Shown in pieces: positions 1 to 11,219 of a DNA stretch of 27,845 nucleotides. The notes below the pieces were generated by a model that was not told the DNA's origin, did not search any database, and was given only the letters and a program-made list of their open reading frames with translations. Made by a program: the position numbers and the translations under genes. The DNA is from Larix sibirica (lineage: Eukaryota; Streptophyta; Pinopsida; Pinales; Pinaceae): NCBI GenBank assembly GCA_004151065.3, contig NWUY0304665859.1:1-27845 (forward strand), read 5' to 3'. Numbering within the stretch: position 1 is the stretch's first letter; the number at the start of each line of letters is the position of its first letter.

Positions 1-430
1 ATTTTTAAGTAAGATATTGAAAGTATTATTCCTAGCGTAAGGAGCTTACCTTATAGAGTAAAGAGTAAGAATTCCCTGCATAAGAGCTATTAGGGTAATT
101 CGTGTGATGCACGGTTAATAGAAGATAGTATTTAATATGTACAAGATCAGAAAAGTCCATAATCACATTTGACCAAAGCTGCTAGATCATAAGCTCTACT
201 ATGATGAACATTAAAAGTATACAACACCATTAAGAGGTATAAAGTGGTTAAAGAAGTAATCTTAAGGAGTCCTCAATGTGATAAATAAATGATAAGGTCC
301 TCCATGTTACAAATATATTATTAAGGTGGTAAGGATCTTTCATGAGTCTAATGTTATGAGTCCTCTTGATTGCTAAGTAAGCATCTCTTCCTTGTTGTTA
401 AGCAGGCAATCCCTTTAGCAACATACATAA
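1..430. repeat. AT-rich intergenic stretch with degenerate short repeats
   Basis: No frame stays open. Between about 260 and 360 the text restarts several times with a similar phrase (TTAAGGAGTCCTC, ATAAGGTCCTCC, TAAGGATCTTTC), followed by an ATGT/ATGAG word, suggesting a heavily diverged tandem repeat of roughly 30-50 bp. Its vocabulary (AGCT words, AACACCATTA) resembles the large block at 2160-7745, so it may be an outlying piece of it. Confidence 0.35.
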
Positions 431-442
431 AAGGAGCTATAG

Positions 443-682
443 TTGTTATTAAACCCCTTTATTTCGTTCGTTTCTAAGTTTACTTATTGGGTAGGGGGTG
501 CCCAATGCAGCTTTGCAACTACGTTCTTCGCCCTCCTTGAATCGGGCAAGTACTCCACGTATCTTTTCCACTTAGAGTCAGGCGCAGACGCCAGATCTTT
601 CAGTCATTATTCAGTCATTATTATATATGTAATAACACTAGGTGATTTGATGCGATCCGATGTGAAAAGTAAGGATTTTTGA
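443..682. other. Coding-like segment, unidentified
   Basis: A 79-codon + strand frame starting at TTG spans this stretch, but its second half is simple AT-rich sequence. The GC-richer core (about 485-608) also reads open on the - strand as a Lys/Arg/Ala-rich segment (residues like KWKRYVEYLPDSRRAKNVV), which looks more protein-like than the + reading. No motif is recognised. It is most likely a short fragment of an imported gene with its true strand undecided. Confidence 0.2.
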
Positions 683-683
683 G

Positions 684-2159
684 GCCAAGAGTAATAAAGG
701 TACAGCAGGTGGCACCCTACCAATCTTCCCCATAACACCATTATGGATATTCTTTTCCCTACCCATTGTTTGGATAGATCTATATAATAGATGTTATCTA
801 TGCGGGCCCACATTATTTTCGTTAGGCCATAGTAAGCAACCTAAAAAAGGGGTCTAACAAAGCTATCTGTCTGGTAAGCAACCAAACCTAAAAAAATTGC
901 AAGCAGATTCAGCTCCGTTCCAGATCCCTTGCACCAATCCTAAATAAGATCCCATGAACCAGTCTGCGACCTGATCTTACAAAAAAGTATTCAATCAAGA
1001 GTGGGGAAATCACAGCAAAGGGTCAATTAACCACCCAACCAATGCAACCACATTTATACGTGTTGCCTCCTGAGCAAGGCTCAAGCTCAATGAGGTGAGG
1101 AAGATCAGGGCAAAGCACAATACTCAGTACAACTAAATCCTTACTATTCCCATAAGTTATGGGTTGCAGGGATCTTACTACCACCTTCAACCTTAGTGAT
1201 CGCAACCACTAAGGGTAGTGGCACCCCTTCTATTCTGCTTCAAAACTTTGGTATGCATGTGTATAATGTTATAGCTTTAATGCATGTTTAGATATCTGTT
1301 AGATCTGTTATGTTGCGCGAACTATCTATTATCTGCTAATGTGTAATCAGAATCTGAGTTATAATGCATAGTTTTATAGCTTTTATCAAGGTGCTCTTTC
1401 TTTATTGCATCTCTTTATCCTCCTAGTATCAGTTACGCTTCGGGTGAGATGTCCTTCCCTCTTGGGAATACTTATATGCCAGCATCCTAGACTACGACAG
1501 TGCCGCTTTGTTAGTAAACTGAGGAGAACCCCGGTCTCACATCTTATGCATAAAAATGGTTTTTTTGCTGGGACCCTTGCCTAAGAAGGAGGTGCATGTA
1601 GTATGTTAAACAGGATCTATAAGCATATAGTAAAAGAGTGGTGGTAAAAATAGTTTGAGGACTTTGTGTTACAAGAAGCCGACTTGAGACAATGCGATCC
1701 TTGCATGGTTTTATAATATATTATATACAATGGACCCGCAGAAGATCAGTATGAAGTTTTTTGGTGCAAGTTCTCAGTAATTTTATTAAAGTATAAAAAC
1801 AGAGAAAAAGAAAAAAGTTCAGTGGAATGTTTGAAATCTTGTTGCCTTGCAGTGGGTAAATCATCAAGTAACTCATGCCATATATTTATGGGTGGAGAAT
1901 ACAATAGAGGGTTATATTGTTGAGTTTACTGCTGAAAACCACTAGTCATTCTCGAAAACGGAGGTAGTATTCAAAAAGGGATATCGGGGTAGACTGAGAA
2001 AAAAATCCCTATTTAGATTAAGGTGTTTCTAGTAGAAGAGGGACTCTTTCCGTTTCACCCCGTGGATATGGCAACGTTAACTCCCTGTGCCATGGGGGGG
2101 TAGCTTAACCTAGGATTGGTCAGTTGTGGAATGTGAAAATAAAAAGAGATGGGGGGGCC
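684..2159. other. Intergenic, no gene seen
   Basis: All six frames are closed at gene length; the 60-68 codon frames here have no protein-like character. An imperfect direct duplication, GTAAGCAACC followed by AACCTAAAAAA, lies at about 831-900. Poly-G tracts occur near 2094 and 2152. Nothing else is supported. Confidence 0.5.
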
Positions 2160-5100
2160 CATATGACACGTATTCAATAAAAAGAGTCTCTACATAGTAG
2201 TAATACAATTATAATGGATACAGTAATAAAGCTAATATGGGAATCATACCACCCTTTTCTCTTATAGTAACAGATAAGTAATGTTATAATATTGGTAATT
2301 CAATCACCTTTGATACGGATATGTAAGCTCTATCAATACCAATCTAATACAGGAGATCAAGCTGAGTCATATCATGTACCTAACCTAGCTAAGTAATTCC
2401 AGCTTTATTGGCTATTCTATAACCTTTATACCAGTATCTAAGCATTATTAATACTAGTCATTCTATAAGTATTAAGCTCCATAATGTACAGATCTATTCC
2501 CATATAAGATACATGCTAATAAGAAAGGTATACTATTTATTATGACTAACTAACCTCTACTTTACATATGGTAGATATACTAGTTAGAATCAAGTGTATT
2601 CAATGATCTTACTCTTACTAAGCTATCAGTCATAACACGTAGCTTGATTACCATTGACTCGTATTGATACAAGATGATCTACCTAATCTATCAGCTTTAA
2701 TTACACAGGTAAGTATTAGCATAACAGATACACTTAGAGTATGTGAGCTTGATACCCTGGATAACAGATATGATAACAACATAACAGAGATGATTCAACA
2801 CCATTACTAGTTATATGATTTTACTCTATGATCTTTCCATAACTAACATGATAGGTGATAGATCTTACTCTACTTGTCATAGCTTGTATTCACATTACAT
2901 AATAACGATATGGTTTTATTACTCATATTGCTAGCTAACTTACCTGTACTCAAGATATGGTATACAGTAAACGTTTACATATGCTGCTTCTGGTACCTCA
3001 CTAAGATATGGAACTAGTTCATCTTTATTGAATAGACCATTGTATGAGTAGTACCCATGTAGCTTGCTCTTATTCGATCTCAATCAGCTTGGATCTCAAT
3101 CTCATCGATCAATCACATAAGACTACTGAACAATGTTGATTGTGTGGGAATAGTAATAGCCTTTGTAAGTATGGTGTAAGTGTTTCCCTAATTAGGACGT
3201 ATGATATGAGCTTGTTACATATCCCATTTGAACCAGTACCATGCATTTCTTTCGTGTTGAGCAATAGCGATACGATAGTAACGAAAGCTGTGTAATGGAT
3301 ACGTATCAATACGGGATAGATACTAGTACTTATAGCTTTATAAGTAATAACAAGCATGCAGATAACACATAGTCTTCTGTAAATACACTTAGTTAACATG
3401 ATCCATGTAATCAATATGGAAACATAAGCAATTACACTACAACTTTTTGCCAAATTAACCATATAAAATAGTGATACGAGATAAGCTAAGCACTGGTAGT
3501 TAACTAGTCTGAATAAGTACGAGCTTACAGACTGTAATTAGTAGTGCTAATCATGATCAAGTGCAATACCTGTATTCATTTACATTACCTTTGATTCCAG
3601 TCATATAGAGTACAAGAACACTCTTGAAAATATAAGCATGTAATATATATGGAGATAAGCTGTATTGATTCACATAAACTGGTGGAATGATATCGAGCTT
3701 GTTGAAGCTGACTACACCTTTCACTATTATGGAAATAAGGCACACCATCATCATTACTTGTACTGGTAATACACGTGGGCAACGAGCCTTGTGATAGCTT
3801 TACTCAAGTAAGGACAATGACTGTTCTTTATCGTAAAGTACTAGGGTTAGAACCATTTTATTAGCCAAACCGGTATCTACTCTAAAACACTATTACCCTA
3901 ATTAAGAGCCTTGTTGAAAACATAGAAGCTGTGTTACTACTTAGTGCTATGAGTTACTACTAATACACGTAATTTTGATATAATTCAACCCATAGCTAAT
4001 TGAGTTACCATATTCATCACATAGCATGTAATAGTAATAGTTAGCAATGACCCTTGTAAGGATAAGCATATCAGTAATCATTACTCTCTTCTGTTTGTTA
4101 TGGAGATATAAGGATAATAAAAGCTGTTTACACTAGTCTTAACACCATAAGTAAGATGAAGTAAGTGATTCCCATTGATTCCTTTGTTGACTAGTGATAT
4201 CGTATTAGTGTAGCTTGTTAGTATAAGCACGTATCCAATATAAGCTAGTAATGTAAACATAGGAGAAAGAGCTTCCTTGTTCAAGCTGTTACAGCTGCTT
4301 ATGATAGGGATTAGTAGTATAACTTACTATTAGCTTACACTCAGCATTACTAAGATGAACTAACACCATTGAACACTGAGTAAACTAAGGTGATTGCCAT
4401 TGCCTGCTCTAAATAATAGGTAGAAATAGAGAGAATTTACCTGAATGAGTGTAATATACATGCTATTCACTAAGCCGGATCAATAGCTTCAATGAATAGG
4501 GAGAAGCTTATGACATTATTATAGAGATAAAGCAACCTATGTAGAAGAGTTATAATAACACCATTTAGCTAGTAGTGCTTATTAGTACCAGTATAAGCTA
4601 TGGGAATCACACTACCTTTACACTCAGTTAGTATTGAAAGCTCATATCACACATATTAAAGTAGCTGTATTAAGGGCTATTACATTAGAGAGATACCAGT
4701 AGCTCAGAACACATGGTAAACAAGCTAGTTATAACTATCACAGTAATCGCAACGTGATGTTCAAGGGTTACACAGGTTAGTAACAGTAATACAAGTATGG
4801 ATATGTTGTAGCTTATTCCCATAATCAGTGTAATCATCTTAACTAGTGTCGTAATGAGAAATGACCCCATATAGCTTGATGTATAAGGGTTACTTATGTC
4901 ATACTTACTTAGCTCTTAGTATTCAATCACAAGAGAGCTTGTAATTACTTGGTACCTTATTACCCATTGCTTATCGTTACTATTGAAACACAAAGCCCGT
5001 ATTACTTATGGAGAACAGTGTTTGCAATATAGTTATAGCTGTAACACGATTGATGACCCTTATTGACCTTACTTTGATAGCTATCACCTCCTACTAAGTT

Positions 5101-7745
5101 GTACTCATCCCATTAGTTCGTACTAACTATAAGTATTATGTATAAGCTTCAACACTTTACACTATCTGCCTAATGAATACTGATCTAGTTCATGTTATAA
5201 CACAAAGGATACAGATAAGAGTAATACGTATTTGCAGTAATTATGAGTACGTTATTATAAGAGTGACACATTACTACCAGTCTAAGCAGCTAGTTATGAT
5301 CCTTAAAGCTCGAATAGAGTGTAATAGCTCATATGAAACAATGATAGAGATACTAGTGTTTAACTATTACTATTGCTTTAACTTAGCATGTGGTTTACAC
5401 TATTCCAGTGTTATGGTTAGCTTCTATATGGTATATACTTTCAATATGTTATTGTTGAACTTAGTTACAAGCAAGCAGAGTAATCTATGGGATCAGTACT
5501 AGTAATACGGATAAGCAGTATTAACCTTAAGTAATATCGTAATTAATACATGTTTAAATACTACAGACTCTTACCTCTTAAGCTTTATTATGCTTATACT
5601 ATTATTAATTCAAAACATGTGCTCAATGATTACCCTTGTTATCTATGGTGAAACTAGTACCAATATAATATGAAGCTTGGTTCAATGGATACATGAGCTT
5701 AGGGTGATTACGATGTTGGCATAATTACGAACATAGTTATATTTAATAAGAAGAAGTGAATACAACCCATAGCCTGTACTTTTTGTACTAACTCATGTTA
5801 TGTTATTTCATAATAATTGTGTTTAGGTTAACCAAAGGTAATAGTTAAAGCATTACTTGTATGCAGTAAACAGCTTGGTGTTACGGCTTATTGCAACCAT
5901 AGCATTCAATCGTAATAGTACACCCATTTATATCTACTTATATACTAGTAATTACACTTGTTAAGAGTAATGGACATCATACTAGTGTAGCTATCACGTA
6001 TTATCCATAACTCCACTCTTACTATGAGCTAATAGAAACAGTGATTTATAAGCATAGGTATAGTATTGCAATGATGGAACATTTGGTATTGATGATAAAG
6101 TAGCTGACTAAGTAGAATGGTTATGTAAATTAGAAATAGTTACACTCTTATAACTCCATAGAGAAAATGAAACCAGTAATGAATCGGCGTCAGATTAAGC
6201 TAGTATAGTAATCATAGTATGCTTAAGAAGTTGAGTTACTATGGCAATCAATCTAATGGAAACAAGCTAAGTAAGGCTTGTAGTACTGTTTAACTTATAC
6301 ATTAATCATCGTATTAGTACTAAGCATCTTGTTATAGTTACTGTACTATAACTAAATCCATGTAGATGAAAATGACTAGTATTCACTATACTAATAAGCT
6401 CGAAAAAGTGCACTGATTCATAAGTGTTACTAGTGTTTCCATATCATATGTGTAAACTCTTAGCATAAAGCTGATGTAAACATGATTACCTTACTTGGCA
6501 TTGTATCCCTTATTACTCGCAGCTATTGACATATCGTTATTCACACTACTTGATCGTATCAGTTATTAGGATATAACTATCTCTATTACTTACATTTATT
6601 ATATCTTACTTATCCATAACGAATAGCACTAATAACGTAAATTATATAGATAAACCAGTACGTGTTACTAGTACAGATTATTATGACTTCAATGTTATGT
6701 TAATTAATTACACTATCCTTTACCAGACTGAGATCAGTATAAGGTAAGTAGATCAGTAATCAATGTGATACTCTATTACACTTACAAGCACCTATACAAG
6801 ATAATGTTAATACTAGTCAATGGTTCTCACTCAGCTACCTTATTAGGATAAATTATACTACTTATACGGGATTGATATTAGTAGTTACAACTTGTTTTAT
6901 AGTTACAGTAAGCATAGAGTAATGACATATCAATACTATTGAGCTATTACCATATCTAATTGATGTGATAATAAAGCGCCTTCTTGTAATACCAGTACTC
7001 GTATGTTAACGTTATAACCATATATATTATATTATCGTTATTTTATTATGTTATAAGCTTATACAAATCTGAATAGTAATTACAATGTAGTTAATTAGGG
7101 AAACATAGGTACTTGTTGTAATGAACACGCTGTAAACTTCTGCATACTAATCAAAGCTGTAAGCTGAGATAAGCAAGTTGATTCGTTGTATTGATTGTAA
7201 GTTCAACTATTGCCATTTATTACACATAATGCCTGTATTAATATGGGAAGAGCTGGTATTGTGATATTCAATGCAAAGAGTTATAGATAATGTGAAAGTG
7301 ATTACAGTGTTACTTGCTTCTACATAGGTTATGCTTATACAACACACTACTTATGTATAGTTCTATGATGAAGCTCGTGTTCATAAGAGTTAAGCTAGTA
7401 TCATGCACAGTAAGCATCAGCTTGTATTACTTGTACAACGAGTAAGAGCTAATTGTATATCCCTAATATTTCACCCTTATATATTGGATATGTGCTTATA
7501 AGCTTAGTAATATTAATTGTATTACTTCATTATAATACCTTATTCTATGTAAACATGATAGTTACTTAAACCTATACGTTTGATGTAATAGTACTATCAT
7601 AATATGGGTTATTACACTATGCTTACATAATACTTAAAGAGAAACGTGTACATATCCAGCTTAGTATGATCTCCATATGTAGAAGCTTACTCTTGTAATG
7701 AGTTATGATAGCTGTTACTACTATAGTTTAATTACAGGAATGCTT
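2160..7745. repeat. Large homogeneous AGCT/ACTAGT-word-rich block
   Basis: About 5.6 kb with one uniform texture that differs from both flanks. It is strongly AT-rich yet has almost no homopolymer run of five or more, and it keeps recombining a small vocabulary: TAAGCTT, TAGCTTGT, GTAATAC, ACTAGT, AACACCAT and GTAAACATG. In 4081-4680 I count about a dozen AGCT tetramers where base composition predicts about two. Spacing between AGCT words is irregular (8 to 171 bp in that sample), so it is not a clean satellite. Stops are dense in all frames; the 109- and 117-codon frames inside it look like chance. It may be a very old, diverged tandem array or rearranged short repeats. I do not recognise the family. 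Confidence 0.6.
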
Positions 7746-8509
7746 ACTATTTCTATTTTGTAGCCCTTATCCGATCAGCTAAGGCACTTCAACCTTTTGC
7801 CCCAGCTTTTGTGCCCTACTTGAAATATGAAAAAGAAAAATTCGCTTTTTTAGCGGTTGGTCAGCCATACTATGGTATGCAAGCTGCTTATATTTCTTCG
7901 ACTTGCTTCCATAAGATTGCACAACAATTAGACTAAAAAGGGAGATCGCTTTATGAAAGGCCAAGCCGCTTGTGTAAATCTACACAACCACACTAGCATT
8001 TCTGAATGACTACCTGTAGGCACTCACCTCCCAAGGGAATAAATAACGATGACAATTTAATTGGACCTGAAAGTAACCCTATTAACTCGCACTTCAATCA
8101 ACTAGCGTTTTGAGTAGTCTCCCTTACGGGCAACCTTTTGAATATCTGCCTTCTTCGGATCAGACCAATAGTTTGCCTACCATTTATTCGGGTTGCGAGG
8201 AGTAAATGACGTATACTTGTCACAATTACGCTAGCTATATGACAAACGCTTTATATCTTTCTTCTTTGCTGAGATATCTTATACTTCATCCTTACCTTTT
8301 TGAACCTTTTGCTTACGAGACTACTTCTGACCCTTTATATTAATAGTTTGAGTCACTTCTCTTTGCCTTGAAAAAGACTGTTTGTTGTTGCACTGCTTGT
8401 TGTTGCATTGCTGTGAGTTGTTTACACAAGTAGCGGGGGGATTGCACAGATAAGCTTTTTAATAATAGCATTTATTGGCGTTTTAGGGCCTACATCGAAG
8501 ACCAAGCCG
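7746..8509. other. Intergenic with weak coding-like traces on the - strand
   Basis: The texture changes abruptly at about 7746. A 61-codon - strand frame (7779-7964) and a further Lys/Arg-rich - strand stretch (about 8095-8215, residues such as KADIQKVARKGDY) look faintly protein-like but are separated by stops and frame changes. Neither matches a family I know. A short tandem duplication of CTGCTTGTTGTTGCA-like sequence lies at about 8385-8412. Confidence 0.25.
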
Positions 8510-9166
8510 CTCTGCAATTAATTATAATAATAACGATTATTCTGAGTTTTCCGAGACTACTAATTATTCTTCCTTGAAGTATGGCTATAAGGATCAGCCG
8601 CAGGCCAAGCATAAGGGTGACAAGTCGTGTTCTTCCAATTGAAGCAGAAGGTAAAGGCTCACAATTATATTTACGATTTGAATCTGCAGAACGCAAAGGC
8701 TCAGGTTCGTTGATAATTGTTTAGAGGGCTACAAAGGGGATGGCTATAAGTCTAATCATAAGATGAAGCAGCCACCGAATGCAAAGCATAAGGCTCCCGG
8801 TCAATACTTATTCAGAGGCTACAATTCTTTTTGTTTCAAGTTGTTGAAGAATAGGTACCCTGGGAATGGCTCGAAGACCGGCTACCCGAAGTTTTACTAT
8901 TGTTATATGCGCAGTCGAACGCTGCTTACACATAGTTTTGCAAGTTGTACATTTGTGAACCACATGCTTCTAATTTTCAAATTGTGCAAGTCTAATGGCT
9001 GGAAAGGCTGGAGTACGTACAATAAATATAGGGTTTATTTAAATGGCAAGCCAAAGTATCGAAGAAGGTCTATAATAAAACTGCTCTCTTGGTACATTCT
9101 TTCATCCCAACCATTAAAGGAATATCTTATTACAAAAACTATTCTATCTTTCTTGTTGCTAATATG
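8510..9166 (+). pseudogene. Broken Lys/Gly/Tyr/Asn-rich coding sequence, unidentified
   Basis: One reading frame keeps a biased, protein-like composition from about 8510 to the stop near 9166, broken by three internal stops between about 8643 and 8700. It opens with a Tyr/Asn/Ser-rich stretch and then carries two imperfect copies of a Lys-rich motif of the form GYK..QP.AKHK, at about 8583-8620 and 8739-8795. The second half (from ATG 8763) is open for 134 codons and includes GYNSF, NRYPGNGSKTGYPK and SNGWKGWSTYNK. The two copies are also visible in the DNA, so the repeat is real. No catalytic motif is seen. It could be the remnant of a repetitive low-complexity protein or a retroelement Gag tail. 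The fragment belongs to no neighbouring gene. Confidence 0.4.
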
Positions 9167-9277
9167 ATACGTGCTACTAAGATAAGCCATACATGCAGTA
9201 AACAGCTTATAAACGGGAACTCTTTAGATTGGAATAGTAAAGGTCTTTCTTACTTATGATTCTATGTTCGAGCAAGT

Positions 9278-9469
9278 TTGCTTACCTGCTTGATCTCTGA
9301 GACGTGTTTCATAGAACGCTTTCAAAGGTACGCTTTTGCATTTTATTTATTGCTATTTTTATTCTGCCTGTGGGTGGGAGATAATTTAGAGGAGGATAAA
9401 GTGCTTGCGGGGGTTATTTACAATAGGTGGTATCTGACTTATCAATGTTCTAAGTTGATACTTTTTTAA
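9278..9469 (+). CDS. Small ORF, 63 codons, doubtful
   Basis: The frame starts at a TTG-type codon and contains a short hydrophobic stretch rich in Phe and Leu in the middle. It lies directly upstream of the PPR fragment on the same strand and could be a further decayed part of that gene, but I see no PPR consensus in it. It may equally be chance. Confidence 0.15.
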   Translation: MLTCLISETCFIERFQRYAFAFYLLLFLFCLWVGDNLEEDKVLAGVIYNRWYLTYQCSKLILF

Positions 9470-9577
9470 TAAGTGGTACTAACTGTGATAGCTCTCTTTA
9501 GGTAAATGTTGCATTTATTCCTTGTGAATTGCAACGGTGCTTTATAATTATCTTGGAATTTATCCAGAGAGATGAGT

Positions 9578-9818
9578 AAGTTCTTCAATAAGGCAATCAT
9601 TCTTTTGAGGGAGTTTTATTAGGCGGGATTTCTTTCTATTTATTGGTGTACATGAGCTAGGGATTTCTTTGTTGAGCACTTATAGTGCACTCATTAACGT
9701 ACTTAATAAGTATGCTAGGACGAAGGAAGCAAATCGACTCTTGTTCAGAATGATATATGATTATATAATTCCCACTGAGATTACTTATGATACTTTGATT
9801 GGATATTATACCTGTTCT
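9578..9818 (+). pseudogene. Pentatricopeptide repeat (PPR) protein fragment
   Basis: Codons 9678-9782 encode a near-ideal 35-residue P-class PPR motif beginning TYSALINVLNKYARTKEA, with LL, M, IIP and a final EI at expected positions. It is followed immediately by the start of the next repeat (TYDTLIGYY, 9783-9809). Another frame upstream (about 9578-9660) reads like the end of the preceding repeat (KAIILLREFY, stop, AGF), so at least one frameshift and two stops separate them. Known of the family: PPR proteins are nuclear-encoded, usually carry many tandem repeats, and bind organellar RNA to control editing, splicing and stability. Inference: this is a nuclear gene scrap of about two repeats, with no start, targeting peptide or C-terminal domain, so it is non-functional. 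Confidence 0.75.
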
Positions 9819-9879
9819 GTGACCACTAGTGTAACCGCACCCACCAACTGTGGGACTCATCACCCCACTGTGCATGGAT

Positions 9880-10590
9880 CAAATCGAATCAATCCCTCAT
9901 TGATGCACTTACTTCCTAATCTCCCGGTTGAAGACTAACAGCAACTAACGGCAGAATCCTAAGAATCCAGCTCTTCAAAATCCATAATCAATGGGACTCT
10001 GCTCCTCAAAATCGATTGGCCTCTGCTCCGAATGGCGAATCAACGTCATCAGTAACAGCATGTCTTATATCAAATGGGTAAAGGATGGAAGGCTAGAGAT
10101 GAAAGTATCAGTCTTATTTTATTCTGGTGATGAAGGCAGAAGTTGACAGGTGAGGTTAAAGGTGTGAGAGAGTCCCTCGGTGACTGGCAAAGGGTTTCTT
10201 CTGTCGAGAGGTGAGAGTATAAAGGCAAAAGGTTCAAAGGCAAAAGTTCTGTTATCCTTGTGGGACCTACTTGTTGGACTTGGCAGGTTCCTTACGCGTA
10301 CCGGGAGGGTTCCTTCCTTACTTGGCGGTTGCCCTTGAAATGGATGTAAATCTTGCTAATAAGGCACACTAGGTGTTATAAAGCCTAATCCACTATTGCA
10401 TTATTCCATTAGTGGGGCCCGATTAGTTGGGTGAACCTAATTCATCCACTATTAAACTAGCGGGTGGCTGCAATCGTCTGCGCATCTAAAATACTATAAT
10501 AATCGTCGTAGTTTATCTACAACCTATGACACTAGTGACTTTGTTTACGAACTATTAGGCACGCACCACGGTCATAAAAGTAAACGCGGC
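9880..10590. other. Intergenic with short local duplications
   Basis: No gene. At about 9970-10030 the words CTCTGCTCCTCAAAATC and CTCTTCAAAATCC recur in diverged form, and AAAGGCAAAAGGTTC / AAAGGCAAAAGTTC lie side by side at about 10221-10249. They look like small slippage-type duplications. Confidence 0.4.
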
Positions 10591-10788
10591 GTGCCGGCGG
10601 GCCAGTCGTCAATGGATGATTTGTTCAGTTGGGGGATGCTTTTGGTGTCTTCTCTGGCGGGATATTATGGTAGATTGTTCGCTTCACTTGGCACAGCGCA
10701 ACAAGATTCACGCAGGCTCCTCACTAGTTGGTCTGGTTCCAACCTAAACCCATCCCGAGAATGGCTCAATCGGTCTGCCACCTTATAG
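10591..10788 (+). CDS. Small ORF, 65 codons, unidentified
   Basis: It is GC-richer than its surroundings, with a mixed, plausible amino-acid composition (SMDDLFSWGMLLVSSLAGYYG near the start). There is no recognisable domain, no paired neighbour and no initiation context to judge. It could be a fragment of imported coding DNA or chance. Confidence 0.2.
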   Translation: MPAGQSSMDDLFSWGMLLVSSLAGYYGRLFASLGTAQQDSRRLLTSWSGSNLNPSREWLNRSATL

Positions 10789-10911
10789 CCATAATATGAA
10801 GAGGGTCAAATCCTATTCGGCGGTGTAATAAGGTATAAGAGGTGTAAACAATTGAAATCTCGCGAGTGCTATAGCGGCGCGCGCAAAGTATGACGCTACA
10901 GGTAGGTAAGG

Positions 10912-11142
10912 TTGAGAGCACTTAGTTATATACTCCCACCCGCAACCTTCCTGCAAGACGTTGAAGCGGGCCTGGCTGGCATAAGTGTTTGTTTCCGGGG
11001 TCGGGCGCCCGTGTTCCGTAATACCCTGGTTATGGATAAACGAAGTAAGCTGGTGCTACTTCGATCGCTGGTGAAACTTAAAGCTAGAATGCCCCCTGGT
11101 TATCAAAATGGATGCTTGCTTTGCTGCTTTTATTCCCAATAG
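10912..11142 (+). CDS. Small ORF, 76 codons, unidentified
   Basis: This frame follows an unusually GC-rich patch (about 10860-10885, with GGCGCGCGC). The protein is mixed, with basic residues in the middle (DKRSKLVLLRSLVKLKARM) and Cys near the end. I do not recognise it. Its composition differs from the AT-rich surroundings, which hints at an insert of foreign sequence. Confidence 0.2.
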   Translation: MRALSYILPPATFLQDVEAGLAGISVCFRGRAPVFRNTLVMDKRSKLVLLRSLVKLKARMPPGYQNGCLLCCFYSQ

Positions 11143-11219
11143 GTAAGTAAACAAAAGCTCCACCTTAATATAGCTATGAGACCACCCAAAACCTATGCTT
11201 ACCTTTGCTTCCACCTCGT

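Noticed and set aside
2050-2102. Possible hairpin around CCCCGTGG...GCCATGGGG
   Set aside because: Pairing is only partial and interrupted; not better than chance.
3109-3462. 117-codon - frame in the AGCT-rich block
   Set aside because: Same reason: composition is identical to adjacent closed frames, with no domain.
5173-5502. 109-codon + frame in the AGCT-rich block
   Set aside because: It shares the same word vocabulary as the surrounding non-coding block and has no protein-like motif; a chance opening in a long uniform region.
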